Assembly: GCF_022513635.1 (NCBI RefSeq)
Contig: NZ_JAKWBL010000003.1
Location: 1-64,000, forward strand
Origin: Paraniabella ginsengisoli
Lineage (GTDB): Bacteria; Bacteroidota; Bacteroidia; Chitinophagales; Chitinophagaceae
DNA: 64,000 bases
Direction of reading: 5' to 3'
The translations under genes were made by a program, and so were the position numbers. Below, one piece after another: positions 7,191 to 17,294 of the stretch (positions are counted from its first letter, which is position 1; each line of letters begins with the position of its first letter). The notes below the pieces were generated by a model that saw nothing but the letters and a program-made list of their open reading frames with translations, was not told the origin of the DNA and did not search any database.

Positions 7191-9299
7191 TCACTCCTTA
7201 TACCCCATCCCTAAATTATACATGGTAAATGCCCAAATATCTGCAGCTTCTTCAATCACTTTGCTGGTGGGCTTTCCGGCTCCGTGTCCTGCATTGGTTT
7301 CTATACGAATCAACACTGGGTTTTCACCTTTGTGATATTCCTGCAACCTTGCAGCAAATTTGAAGGAATGCGCAGGAACAACACGGTCGTCATGATCGCC
7401 TGTGGTTACAATTGTTGCCGGATAAGAAGTTCCTTTTTTTAAATTATGATACGGAGAATATTTATACAGGTAAGGAAAATATTTTGCAGAATCGGAGCTT
7501 CCGTATTCTACAGCCCAGCCCCAGCCTACAGTAAATTTGTGATAACGCAACATATCTAAAACACCAACTTGAGGAATGGCGACTTTGAAAAGATCTGGAC
7601 GCTGCGTCATTACAGCGCCAACCAGCAATCCGCCGTTGCTACCACCACGAACAGCTATTTTGTTGTTGTTGGTGTATTTACTTTTTATAAGATATTCTGC
7701 TGCGCCAATAAAATCGTCAAACACATTTTGCTTGTTTAACAACATACCGGCCTTATGCCATTTTTCGCCATATTCGTTACCACCACGAAGATTTACTACC
7801 ACGTAAATACCGCCCTGCTCTACAAAAAATGTATTGCTTACACTAAAGCCCGGCGTCATAGGTATATTGAAGCCGCCATATCCATACAGCAAAACAGGAT
7901 TATTACCATCTTTCTTTAATCCTTTTTTATATGTTAAAAACATGGGAACTTTTGTGCCGTTTTTACTTGTGAAGAATATTTGCTCGGTTACAATATCAGC
8001 AGTGCTCATATTGATTTCAGTAGTTTTGTACAATTCTGATTTGCCACTTGCAATATCATATTTATAAATAGACGGCGGCGTAGCATAAGACGAGTAACTA
8101 TAATAAAAATATTTGTCATCTTTATCTGCTCCAAATCCGCCAGCAGAGCCAATTCCAGGCAATTTTATTTCACGAATTTGTTTTCCGTTATAATCATACT
8201 GATAAATACGGCTCGATGCATCTTTCAGGTAATTGGTAAATAAATTACCGCCCCCTGTGCCAACACCCAGCAATACTTCTTTCTGTTCCGCAATAATGGT
8301 TTTCCAGTTTTCACGCGCAGGATTTTTAGGATCAACTATCACCACACGATAATTAGGTGCCTGATAATTTGTTTTCACTAATAATTTATCGCCGTTGTTC
8401 TCTATCACGTCAGATTCTGTATCAAATCCTTTTACCAGCAACTCGAATTCCGTTTGCGAATCATCCTTTAAATCACGATACCATAATTCGCCACCGCTTG
8501 TTCCTTCAGATATATTTAGAATTAAAAAACGCTCATCTTCTGTAAGTCCACAACCGTAATAACGTTTGGGATGTTCTTTATCCTGATAAATCAATTGGTC
8601 TTCGCTTTGCGCGGTTCCCATTTTATGGTAATATACTTTCTGAAACTCATTGGCCTTGCTAAGCTTTGATGTTTCATCAGGCTTATCGTAAGCGCTATAA
8701 TAGAACCCTTCTTCACCTTTCCATGCCGCTCCGCCAAATTTGGTCCATTCAATTTTATCACTTAATAACTTCTTGCTTTCTACATCCATCAAGAAAATTT
8801 CCTGCCAGTCACTACCCGCTTTGGAAATAGAATACGCCAAAAGCTTCCCTGACTTGCTAAAAGAAATACCACTTAAAGCAACGATACCTTCTGTACTTAA
8901 TGTATTGGGATCGATAAAAACTTCAGGCTCCGAGCTTAAATCTTTTGTACGGTACATTACAGATTGATTTTGCAATCCATCATTTTTAAAATAATAATAC
9001 CAATCACCTTTTTTAAACGGAGCACCAAATTTTGGATAATTCCAGAGTTTTTCCAGCCGTTGCTCTATTTTATCGCGAAAAGGGATTTTAGATAAATAGG
9101 CATCAGTAACTTTATTTTGTTCTATTACCCATTTCTTCGTTGTTTCTGCATTGTCATCTTCCAGCCAACGATAGGGGTCTTCTACTTTTGTTCCAAAATA
9201 ATCATCTGTAATGGTTTCCTTTTCAGTAACCGGGTATTGAATCTGTGCATGCATATCCATTGTAGTAAAAATCGCAATAAGTGGTAATAATTGCTTCAT
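7191..9299 (-). CDS. Prolyl oligopeptidase (S9A family)
   Basis: Serine peptidase cleaving after Pro in short peptides. 702 residues with a possible signal peptide (KQLLPLIAIFTTMDMHAQ), so probably periplasmic. N-terminal DPYRWLEDD and a seven-bladed propeller region (about 75-420) precede the alpha/beta-hydrolase domain: GGFNIPMTP, NLRGGNEYGEKWH, the nucleophile elbow GGSNGG, Asp in TGDHDDRV and His in NAGHGAG. All catalytic residues are present and length is normal. Intact frame. Followed by a long intergenic AT-rich region upstream with an inverted repeat. Confidence 0.95.
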   Translation of the reverse strand: MKQLLPLIAIFTTMDMHAQIQYPVTEKETITDDYFGTKVEDPYRWLEDDNAETTKKWVIEQNKVTDAYLSKIPFRDKIEQRLEKLWNYPKFGAPFKKGDWYYYFKNDGLQNQSVMYRTKDLSSEPEVFIDPNTLSTEGIVALSGISFSKSGKLLAYSISKAGSDWQEIFLMDVESKKLLSDKIEWTKFGGAAWKGEEGFYYSAYDKPDETSKLSKANEFQKVYYHKMGTAQSEDQLIYQDKEHPKRYYGCGLTEDERFLILNISEGTSGGELWYRDLKDDSQTEFELLVKGFDTESDVIENNGDKLLVKTNYQAPNYRVVIVDPKNPARENWKTIIAEQKEVLLGVGTGGGNLFTNYLKDASSRIYQYDYNGKQIREIKLPGIGSAGGFGADKDDKYFYYSYSSYATPPSIYKYDIASGKSELYKTTEINMSTADIVTEQIFFTSKNGTKVPMFLTYKKGLKKDGNNPVLLYGYGGFNIPMTPGFSVSNTFFVEQGGIYVVVNLRGGNEYGEKWHKAGMLLNKQNVFDDFIGAAEYLIKSKYTNNNKIAVRGGSNGGLLVGAVMTQRPDLFKVAIPQVGVLDMLRYHKFTVGWGWAVEYGSSDSAKYFPYLYKYSPYHNLKKGTSYPATIVTTGDHDDRVVPAHSFKFAARLQEYHKGENPVLIRIETNAGHGAGKPTSKVIEEAADIWAFTMYNLGMGYKE

Positions 9300-9340
9300 G
9301 TGTATGTGTTTATTTCCTTTTTAGGTCACATGGAATTTAC

Positions 9341-9389
9341 CATAAAAATTTTCGACGTCCTGATAAAAATCTACTTGAAAATTTTTATG
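9341..9389. repeat. Inverted repeat in promoter-proximal gap
   Basis: CATAAAAATTTTC (9341-9353) and GAAAATTTTTATG (9377-9389) are perfect 13-bp inverted arms around 23 nt, between the divergent prolyl oligopeptidase and phosphofructokinase genes. No T run on either side fits a terminator well. Confidence 0.55.
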
Positions 9390-9488
9390 TCTCATTTCAT
9401 GATGTTTTTATTAAAATATCATCAAAAATATTGTTTATACACAATAATTAAGTTACGGGTCATCAAAATTTAAAAACAATCAAAGTGT

Positions 9489-9521
9489 TTTGTACACACA
9501 ACGTTATTTTTAATATATTTG
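9489..9521 (+). promoter_or_regulatory. Putative promoter of phosphofructokinase gene
   Basis: TTTG (9489-9492), 21-nt spacer, TATATTTG (9514-9521), 26 nt before the start codon. The -7 box is perfect; the spacer is 2 nt longer than ideal. Confidence 0.55.
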
Positions 9522-9547
9522 ATGCTTACAATTTATAAAAACCAATT

Positions 9548-10768
9548 ATGCAACAAAGTATTTTGATTCTTGCTGCCGGAGGCCCCGCGCCCGGCATTAA
9601 CACGGTAATTAGTTCTGTATCGAAGATTTTTTTAAAAGGTGGATTTAAAGTAATTGGCCTGCACGATGGTTACAAAAACCTCTTTACCGGAAACGCGTCA
9701 ACACTTGATATAGATTTTGAAACGGCAGATACTGCTTTAACACGCGGCGGCTCTATTTTACGCATGAGCCGTTATAAACCCAAAAATGAAGAGTTTACAA
9801 CCGATTTTTTTGTAAAAAATAACGTGAAATTATTGGTTACTATCGGTGGTGATGATACCGCTTCCACAGCTAACAGGATTTCTACATTTTTAACTGAAAA
9901 TAAATTCCCGGTTCAAAATATACACGTCCCTAAAACAATTGATAACGATCTTCCTTTGCCAGACAATCAACCAACGTTCGGTTATCAAAGTGCAACTGAA
10001 GAAGGCGTAAGAATTACAAAAACCGTTTATGAAGATGCTAAAACATCTGCTAACTGGTTTGTAGTATCTGCAATGGGTCGCGAAGCTGGTCACCTGGCAT
10101 TTAGCATTGGTACTTCTTGTCATTTACCAATGATCGTAATGCCGGAAATGTTTACAAAGGCTGCTTTAAACTTTGAAAACATTACTAAACTTATTGTTTC
10201 TGCTATTCTTAAAAGAAAAATATTAGGCATTAGTTATGGCGTTGCCATTGTAAGCGAAGGCATCTTCCACTTTATGACCGATGAAGTGATTAAAGAGTCT
10301 GGTGTACAATTTACTTATGATGCACATGGTCACCCTGAATTGGGTAATGTAAGTAAAGCACATATCTATAATATATTACTTCAGAATAAACTAAAAGAAT
10401 TAGGTCTTGACATTAAATGCCGCCCTGTAGAATTGGGATACGAACTACGTTGTCTTCCGCCAGCAGCTTTTGATTTACAATATTGTACCATGTTAGGCAC
10501 AGGCGTTAAAAAACTTTTTGATCAGGGTTTAACAGGTTGTGTTGTAACAGTAAACAATAAAGGTGAAGTTAACCCGTTGTTCTTAAAAGATGTAACCGGC
10601 GAAAATGGTAAAGTAAAAACAAGACTGGTAAATATTGAAGACGCTAAAACAAAAATGGTGATTGAAGACAATCTTCAATATTTAACAGCAGAAGATGTAG
10701 AAGCAGCGAAGCAATTCGTAAGCAATCCTGAAGAATTTGTGTTTTCGAATATCTTAAACTGGAAATAA
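9548..10768 (+). CDS. 6-phosphofructokinase, PPi-dependent type by motif
   Basis: Phosphorylates fructose 6-phosphate in glycolysis. 406 residues. Phosphate-donor region GGDDT (about residue 100) has the second Asp that in this superfamily blocks ATP and marks pyrophosphate-dependent enzymes, and VPKTIDND has the Lys typical of PPi-PFK where ATP-PFK has Gly. Other family words: AAGGPAPGINTVI at the N-terminus, TFGYQSATEEG, and MGREAGHLA. ATP use cannot be excluded without assay. Followed by a clear terminator and then the pyruvate kinase gene on the same strand. Confidence 0.9.
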   Translation: MQQSILILAAGGPAPGINTVISSVSKIFLKGGFKVIGLHDGYKNLFTGNASTLDIDFETADTALTRGGSILRMSRYKPKNEEFTTDFFVKNNVKLLVTIGGDDTASTANRISTFLTENKFPVQNIHVPKTIDNDLPLPDNQPTFGYQSATEEGVRITKTVYEDAKTSANWFVVSAMGREAGHLAFSIGTSCHLPMIVMPEMFTKAALNFENITKLIVSAILKRKILGISYGVAIVSEGIFHFMTDEVIKESGVQFTYDAHGHPELGNVSKAHIYNILLQNKLKELGLDIKCRPVELGYELRCLPPAAFDLQYCTMLGTGVKKLFDQGLTGCVVTVNNKGEVNPLFLKDVTGENGKVKTRLVNIEDAKTKMVIEDNLQYLTAEDVEAAKQFVSNPEEFVFSNILNWK

Positions 10769-10780
10769 GAACTCACTTTT

Positions 10781-10816
10781 CATAAGAGCTGCTTAATGCG
10801 GCTCTTATGCTTTTTA
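10781..10816 (+). terminator. Intrinsic terminator after phosphofructokinase
   Basis: CATAAGAGC and GCTCTTATG form a 9-bp stem followed by CTTTTT. Confidence 0.85.
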
Positions 10817-10875
10817 TATAAACACCAATAAAACATCGTTTATTAAAAAGACAATAAATTAATATTAAAAATATC

Positions 10876-12368
10876 ATGGCTAAAAAATTAGCATCAAAAA
10901 AACCGTTACAAAAGTTGTATCGAAGGCTGAGGAAACATTCGCCCGGACAAAGATTGTAGCTACTGTAGGACCTGCCAGTAATACTTACGACAAATTAAAA
11001 GATCTTGTAAAAGCAGGCGTCAATGTATTCAGGCTTAATTTCTCACATGGCGAGCATGACGAAAAAAAGAAAATTATTGAATACATCAGGCAAATAAATA
11101 AAAAAGAAGGTACTCATGTTGCTATCCTTGGCGATTTGCAAGGCCCTAAACTACGCGTTGGAGAAATTGAAGGTGGTGGAATGCCCGTAAGTGCTGGTGA
11201 TAAATTTATTTTTACCAGCCAAAAAATTATTGGTAACAAGCAGAAGCTTTACATCCATTATCCCAATTTTCATAAAGATGTAAAAGTGGGCAATAAGATC
11301 ATGATCGACGATGGAAAACTTGAAGTGATTGTAAAAAGAATATTACCTAACAATGATGTTGAAGTTCAGGTTTTATTGGGTGGATTTATTTCATCTAAGA
11401 AAGGTGTAAACCTTCCTGATACTAAAATATCGTTGCCTGCACTTACTCCAAAAGATTTGAAAGATCTGGACTTTATTATAAAAGAGCAATTGGACTGGGT
11501 AGCATTGAGTTTTGTGCGCCAAACGGAAGACATCAAAAAGCTGAGAAAAATTCTGGATAAGCATAAAAGCAAAAGTAAGATCATAGCCAAAATAGAAATG
11601 CCCGAAGCTATTCCAAATATTCGTGACATTATCAATGCTTCTGATGGTATAATGGTAGCACGCGGAGATCTTGGTGTTGAACTTCCTGTTGAAAAAGTGC
11701 CTCTGATTCAAAAGAACATTATTAAAAAATGCATCCATCGCGCTAAGCCGGTAATTGTGGCTACGCAAATGATGGAAAGCATGATAGAACGCACCAAGCC
11801 AAACCGCAGTGAAATTACCGATGTTGCCAATGCGGTATTGGAAGGCGCTGATGCTGTAATGTTAAGCGGTGAAACAGCTACAGGCTTGCATCCTACACTA
11901 GTTGTAGAAACAATGCGCAAAATCATTATGGAGATTGAGCGCACAGAATACAATTATGATTTGGATGAAGTATTACAACCTCAGCCCCACTCGCCTACTC
12001 TGACAAGTGATGCAGTTTGCTATAACGCTTGTAACCTGGCTAAAGACGTAGCTGCAAACGCTTTGATAGGAATGACACAGAGCGGTTACACCGGATTTAT
12101 GTTGAGTAGCTACAGGCCCAAAGTACCTTTGTATATTTTCACCAAGCACGAAAGCCTGATCAATCAAATGAGCCTTGCCTGGGGCGTTCGCGCCTTTTTA
12201 TATGATGATGATGAAAGGCAGCTTGATACCATTTTTTCTGATCAGATAAACATACTTAAGAAAAATGGCTTTTTAAACAAACACGATATTGCCGTAAGTA
12301 CTGGTAGTACGCCCGTGCATTTAAAAATACCTACAAATACTATTAAGATTACGAAAATAGAGGGATAA
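10876..12368 (+). CDS. pyk: Pyruvate kinase, one frameshift near N-terminus
   Basis: Converts phosphoenolpyruvate and ADP to pyruvate and ATP. The start at 10876 reads MAKKLASKK; the poly-A run at about 10896-10902 seems one A short, after which the frame gives TFARTKIVATVGPASNTYD, VFRLNFSHGEHD, GDLQGPKLRVGE and continues intact to 12368. Active-site signature IIAKIEMPEAI (catalytic Lys) and DGIMVARGDLGVEL are present; MLSGETATG follows. About 497 residues after correction, normal size. A terminator follows directly. Confidence 0.93.
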
Positions 12369-12390
12369 CCCTTCTTCTATGAATAGTGAA

Positions 12391-12424
12391 AAAGCTATAC
12401 GTATTTAAACGTATAGCTTTTTTA
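12391..12424 (+). terminator. Intrinsic terminator of pyk
   Basis: AAAGCTATACG and CGTATAGCTTT form an 11-bp stem with an 8-nt loop followed by a T run. Confidence 0.9.
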
Positions 12425-12453
12425 TTGTTTAACGAACGAGTTTACATAGGCAC

Positions 12454-12489
12454 AAAAACGCCGCTTTTGTAAAGACAAAAGCGGCGTTT
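12454..12489 (-). terminator. Intrinsic terminator of the DUF1080 operon
   Basis: AAACGCCGCTTTTG (12456-12469) and CAAAAGCGGCGTTT (12476-12489) are perfect 14-bp arms. On the reverse strand the stem ends in TTTTTG, serving the operon that ends at 12507; it may also back up the pyk terminator. Confidence 0.85.
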
Positions 12490-12506
12490 AAATAACATTC
12501 AAATAT

Positions 12507-13343
12507 TTACAATTCTTTTATTTTGATATTTCTAAACCATACATTATTTCCGTGATCCTGCAAGCCGATGCGGCCTACTTTATATGTACCAAAATCTGAA
12601 GCTCCTTTAAATTTACTACCAGCAACAAGCCCTTTCCAGTTTTCATCCCACATGGTTGTGCTTATTACATGAACCTCGTTTAAATAAACGTCCAGCTTTC
12701 CATCTACACAACGTATCAAATAATGATTCCATTCCAGCGGAGCATTGGCTGCTTTTTCTTTTGCTGGAATCAGATCATATAAATCACCAGCCTGGTGTTT
12801 AAATATTCTTCCATCGGGGTGACCTTCGTTGTCAACAATCTGTATCTCAGGTCCTGTTTCCCACATCCACCTGTATTTATCTTTATTCTCATTACTGTAA
12901 ATAATTACGCCGCTATTACCGTTTTTGTCAATTTTCCAATCCAGCTGTAGTTCAAAATTCCGGTATTCCTTATCACTGACGATATCTCCACCGGTTTTAG
13001 GTGTTCCGTCTTTATTAGCATCTAAGTATAAAGTTCCATTTGCCGTTTTCCATGCTGTCCCAATAGTTTTTGAGCCATAGCCATGCCATCCGTCAGATGT
13101 AGTGCCATCAAATAAAAGTTTCCAGCCTGCTGACTTTTCCTGCTCAGTTAACACGTTTGCCGCTGCTTCCGGCGCTGGTGCAGGGGCTGGATTTGCCGGT
13201 TCAGTTTCTGGCGCTGGTGTTGCCGGGGCGGGCGCTGGCGCCGGTGCAGCGGTCGGAGGTGTATTTCTGTATACTTTAGGCGCGCAAGAATACACAATAA
13301 ACGCCGACGCAGCGATACACGCAATGGATGCTATTTTATTCAT
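12507..13343 (-). CDS. DUF1080 lipoprotein with Pro/Ala-rich linker
   Basis: 278 residues. Lipoprotein signal with lipobox FIVYSC (Cys20), then a low-complexity PAPAPAPATPAPETEPANPA tether (about 30-60) and a DUF1080 domain: GWKLLFDGTTSDGWHGYG, KTGGDIVSDKEYRNFELQLD, GNSGVIIYS, GRIGLQDHGNNVWFRNIKI. The domain is related to 3-keto-glycoside hydrolases; the tether would hold it away from the outer membrane. Last gene of a three-gene unit after a TIM-barrel sugar isomerase and a cytochrome c, which suggests work on oxidised (keto) sugars. The substrate is not known. Confidence 0.88.
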   Translation of the reverse strand: MNKIASIACIAASAFIVYSCAPKVYRNTPPTAAPAPAPAPATPAPETEPANPAPAPAPEAAANVLTEQEKSAGWKLLFDGTTSDGWHGYGSKTIGTAWKTANGTLYLDANKDGTPKTGGDIVSDKEYRNFELQLDWKIDKNGNSGVIIYSNENKDKYRWMWETGPEIQIVDNEGHPDGRIFKHQAGDLYDLIPAKEKAANAPLEWNHYLIRCVDGKLDVYLNEVHVISTTMWDENWKGLVAGSKFKGASDFGTYKVGRIGLQDHGNNVWFRNIKIKEL

Positions 13344-13423
13344 TTTTACTTAAGATTTAATAATTGCGAGAGTACAAAAAGGATTTTGCAGATCGTGATT
13401 AAACTAACTTACAGAAACCTTTT

Positions 13424-13834
13424 TTATTTTTTCAGAAGGAGAATGTATTGTACCATTTCTTTTGCCTCCTGCTCAGAAACATTCGGATGCGGTGTCATTG
13501 GAATTTCGCCCCAAACACCAGAACCGCCTTCAATGATTTTTTTAGAAAGCTCTGCTATTTTAGCATCATCAGCACCTGCGTATTTATTCGCTACTTCCCT
13601 ATATGCAGGACCAGTAAGCTTTTCATCGATTTTATGGCAAGTAGGACATTGATATTTTCCTGTAAGCTCAAGGCCTTTTTGATAAACAGGATTAGATGAT
13701 AAATCTCCTGATTCGGATGTTGTTGATGTCGACGTAGATGCAGATCCTTCACCTTCAGATTTCTTGTCAGTTTCTCCTCCACCGCATGCGGCTATAACAG
13801 ATAAAATAGATAACGAGAGTAAGATTTTCTTCAT
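13424..13834 (-). CDS. Small c-type cytochrome lipoprotein
   Basis: 136 residues. Signal peptide with lipobox VIAAC (Cys17), a Gly/Ser/Thr-rich linker to about residue 45, then a class I cytochrome c domain: haem-binding CPTCH and the likely axial Met in IPMTPHP. One haem. An electron carrier tethered in the periplasm or outer membrane. Between the isomerase (32 bp upstream) and the DUF1080 lipoprotein (80 bp downstream). In such clusters, small cytochromes c accept electrons from sugar dehydrogenases; no dehydrogenase gene is present here. Confidence 0.9.
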   Translation of the reverse strand: MKKILLSLSILSVIAACGGGETDKKSEGEGSASTSTSTTSESGDLSSNPVYQKGLELTGKYQCPTCHKIDEKLTGPAYREVANKYAGADDAKIAELSKKIIEGGSGVWGEIPMTPHPNVSEQEAKEMVQYILLLKK

Positions 13835-13866
13835 ATAAAAAATATTTGTAGCTAAAGTATAAATTA

Positions 13867-14922
13867 TTATTCAAGGCCTAACACTTTTTTATTAAAATCA
13901 GTGTCAGTACCAGTTGCTGCAAAATCATCAAAAGCTTTATCAGTAACCCTTATGATGTGATTCTTGATAAACTCCGCCCCTTCTCTGGCTCCATCTTCCG
14001 GATGCTTAAGACAGCATTCCCACTCCATCACAGCCCAGCCTTTATAGTCGTATTCAGCGAGTTTAGAAAATATCGTTTTGAAATCCACCTGACCATCGCC
14101 TGGGCTACGATATCGCCCCGCTCTTTTAAGCCAACTTTGATAACCACCAAAAGTTCCTTGTTTACCAGTTGAATTAAATTCTGCGTCTTTTACATGAAAT
14201 GCACGTATGCGTTCATGATAAAAATCTATATATTGTATATAGTCTAATTGTTGCAACACAAAATGGGAAGGATCATAAAGCAAACAAGCTCTTGCATGAT
14301 TATTCACCTTTTCTAAAAACATCTCATATGTTTCACCATCAAAAAGGTCTTCTCCAGGATGAATTTCATAACAAACATCTACGCCGCATTCATCAAAATA
14401 ATCCAGGATAGGTGTCCATCTTTTTGCTAATTCAGTGAATCCTTCATCAACCAAGCCAGCCGGTCTTTGCGGCCAGGGATGAAACGTGTGCCACAATAAC
14501 GAACCGCTAAAAGTAGCATGGGCATTGAGTTCCAGGTTTTGAGATGCTTTCGCTGCGTATTTCAATTGTTGTACAGCCCACTCTGTTCTGGCTTTTGAGT
14601 TGCCACGAAATTCTGGCGGTGCAAAGCCGTCAAAAAGGTCGTCGTATGCAGGATGCACAGCTACCAATTGCCCCTGTAAATGCGTTGAAAGCTCAGAAAT
14701 TTCAAGACCGCAAGACAATGCAAGACCTTTTATTTCATCGGTGTAGTTTTTACTTTCCGCTGCCAGCTTCAGATCAAAAATATTAGGATCGCTAGTCGGA
14801 ATCTGCACTGCCACAAAACCTTTTTCTGCAGCCCAAAGACAAATCGATTCGAAATTGTTGAATGGGGGTTTGTCGCCAAGAAATTGGGCAAGGAATATTC
14901 CAGGACCTTTTAATGTTGTCAT
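13867..14922 (-). CDS. Sugar phosphate isomerase/epimerase-like TIM-barrel protein
   Basis: 351 residues, AP endonuclease 2/xylose isomerase-like fold. No signal peptide, so cytoplasmic. Metal-ligand-like words in order: AVQIPTSDPN, LNAHATFSG, VCYEIHPGEDLF (Glu and His), LLYDPSHFVLQ (Asp, His), IRAFHVKDAEF (His, Asp) and AVMEWECCLKHPEDG (Glu). Typical of sugar isomerases or epimerases; substrate not deducible. First gene of the unit with the cytochrome c and DUF1080 genes. Confidence 0.88.
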   Translation of the reverse strand: MTTLKGPGIFLAQFLGDKPPFNNFESICLWAAEKGFVAVQIPTSDPNIFDLKLAAESKNYTDEIKGLALSCGLEISELSTHLQGQLVAVHPAYDDLFDGFAPPEFRGNSKARTEWAVQQLKYAAKASQNLELNAHATFSGSLLWHTFHPWPQRPAGLVDEGFTELAKRWTPILDYFDECGVDVCYEIHPGEDLFDGETYEMFLEKVNNHARACLLYDPSHFVLQQLDYIQYIDFYHERIRAFHVKDAEFNSTGKQGTFGGYQSWLKRAGRYRSPGDGQVDFKTIFSKLAEYDYKGWAVMEWECCLKHPEDGAREGAEFIKNHIIRVTDKAFDDFAATGTDTDFNKKVLGLE

Positions 14923-15063
14923 GAAAATCGTTTTTATATTGAGCGATAAATCTATAAAAATAATTTTGATTAGCCGACCTCTAAAAAATTATTTAAGAAG
15001 TTTTAACCCTTTGAAAGATACTTTTGTTTACTTTAGAATATATATCTATCTACATAATTCTTA

Positions 15064-16018
15064 ATGAAACCCTCTCAATATAAGCTGCTTAAAAAAATTT
15101 CGAGCCTAGTAGCCCGCATTAAATACCCAAAAGTACCTGAAGCATATTTTTATTTCTTTAGAGATACGATCGTTTGCAAAATAGTGCAGCAGAAATATTT
15201 TTTTCAGATTATATCAAAAGAAAAAAATACAAGATTATTGATTTTACAGGAGAGTTTGGAAATGAAATACAATACGCAATACCCCACGCCTACTGGCATT
15301 ATAAAAATGGAACACTTAAGCAGACTATTTCCTTTGGAGATACTAAAGAACTATATTTCTTTTCAGAAGACCACTTAGAGCTGCATACCGAAAGAAAGAA
15401 TGAAGGAAACTATAATTTTGAACTTCCGAGAATATTATATAGCCAGGACTATAATATGGAGAAGTGGTTGCCGGTTCCTTTTAAAGAGAAATACAAAAAT
15501 GATATTTATCGTTATGATAAACCTATACTAATTATACAAACAGATATAATACAGAATGGGACGGGCCTCCTGTTTCTTATTTTAGTATTGAGATTTTAGA
15601 TAAGATGATTTCTTTTTTGAAGGATAGATATCAAATCATTTATAACAGGCCGCAGGCAAAAGATATAGTTAATGATAACAGTATCATTTATGATCTAAAT
15701 GAACTGGCCTGGTTGAAAGAGAAACATCCTGAAGTTTTATATCTTGGCGATATGTACAGTGAAAATAAAATTGAGGCTAAAAATTTTAATCACTTCCAGT
15801 TATGTGTGTATGCCAATTGTGAAAATTTCATTTCAATTCACGGAGGAACAGCTACTCTTGCCAGCTATTTTCAAGGTAAGAACCTGATCTTTTCCAAAAA
15901 AGGGCCTGAGCATTATTTTAAATGTTATCAGAATTTATATCCACAATTTTCCGGCGCTGCAATATATCATGCTAAAACGGAATCAAGCTTATTAAAATAT
16001 GTATCTGATCTTTTTTAA
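15064..16018 (+). CDS. Glycosyltransferase-like protein, frameshifted
   Basis: Not firmly assigned. Reassembled from three pieces: MKPSQYKLLKKISSLVARIK from 15064; LQNSAAEIFFSDYIKRKKYK from about 15174; and NRYNTEWDGPPVSYFS running into MISFLKDRYQIIYNRPQ. Base losses near 15165 and 15540 separate them. About 318 residues after correction. The C-terminal half (QLCVYANCENFISIHGGTA, GKNLIFSKKGPEHYF) looks like the donor-binding half of a GT-B-like enzyme acting on surface glycans, as in polysaccharide gene clusters. Here it is alone, convergent with lysA, with no glycan operon around it. Confidence 0.55.
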
Positions 16019-16023
16019 ATCAT

Positions 16024-17224
16024 TTACAAAATCTGTCCCCTTAACAAATCTTCAAAAACATCTCTTTTACGAATAAGACGTGGCTTTCCATTTTCTACTA
16101 ATACTTCCGCAGGTTTAAAACGCGCATTATAGTTGCTCGACATTTCAAAGCCATAAGCACCTGCATTATAAAACACAAGCAAATCTCCTTCCCTCACTTC
16201 TGCCAAAGGCCGTGACCAGGCAAATGTATCCGTTTCGCAGATATTACCGGTGATGGTATATTCTTTCTCCGCACCGTCAGAATTAGTGATGTTTTCTATG
16301 CGATGATAAGAGTCATAAAACATAGGACGAATCAGATGATTGAAACCACTGTTAATACCGGCAAAAGTTGTAGCAGAAGTTTCTTTCAACACATTCACTT
16401 TGGTTACAAAATAACCACATTCACTTACCAGAAATTTACCCGGCTCAAACCATATCTGCAAGTGTTTGGTTAACTCATTCGATTCAAAAGTTTGCAACAC
16501 TTTTTCTGCCAGTTCTTCAATATTAATAGAAGGATCGTCGTCCTTGTAAGCCACTTTAAAGCCACCTCCAAGGTCAATAGATTTTAATTGAGTAAAATGT
16601 GGAATGATATCAAACAGAACTTCAATACCTTTCACAAACACATCAACATCTTTGATATCACTTCCGGTATGTATGTGAAGATTGGTGATGTTTATATCAT
16701 ACGCTGATACAACTTGTAGCAGTTCATCTAATTGATCGACAGGAATTCCAAACTTACTTTTATCATGGCCTGTGGAGATCTTCAGATTACCCCCGCCATA
16801 ATATTGGGCCGCAGGCGAACACCTACAGGGTAGCTGCTTCCAAACGTCTTCCCGAACTTTTCAAGATTTGAAATACTGTCTATATTAATAATAACGCCCA
16901 ATGATTGTGCTTCTTCAATTTCATCAAAGCCAATACCGTTACTAGTGTACAATATATTGCGCGGTTCAAAACCTGCGTGTAAAGCCAGATTCACCTCATT
17001 AATGGAACTACAATCAATATTACATCCTTCACTTTTCAGCACCTTTAAAATGTTTATGTTCGTCAGTGCTTTGCAGGCATAAAAAACCTCACCTTATCGC
17101 TTTTAAAAGCCGTAGTCAATCTTTTATACTGCGCTGCAATCTTATCAGCGTTGTAAACATACACAGGTGTACCAAATTCATTTGCAATTTCTGAAAGCTG
17201 TGTGCGACTTAATACGTGTTCCAT
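16024..17224 (-). CDS. lysA: Diaminopimelate decarboxylase, frameshifted
   Basis: PLP enzyme that makes lysine from meso-diaminopimelate. The start at 17224 reads MEHVLSRTQLSEIANEFGTP; PLP-lysine region RFFYACKALTN; then SEGCNIDCSSINEV, HIHTGSDIKD, SIDLGGGFKVAY, WFEPGKFLVSECG, NICETDTFAWSR (the conserved CE-D) and YNAGAYGFEMSSNYN. One T lost in the T run near 17090 and one G lost in the G run near 16790 break the frame; 400 residues after repair, close to the family size. Confidence 0.92.
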
Positions 17225-17294
17225 AATAATAGATATAAAAAAAGCAGTAATATTACTGCCAATGCTTACATTTCTTTATTTGTATAAATTTTGT

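Noticed and set aside
9291..9473. Plus-strand 60-residue reading frame
   Set aside because: AT-rich, spans the inverted repeat, no ribosome-binding site or recognisable composition.
13102..13353. Ala/Gly-rich plus-strand reading frame
   Set aside because: Antisense shadow of the Pro/Ala-rich linker of the DUF1080 lipoprotein.
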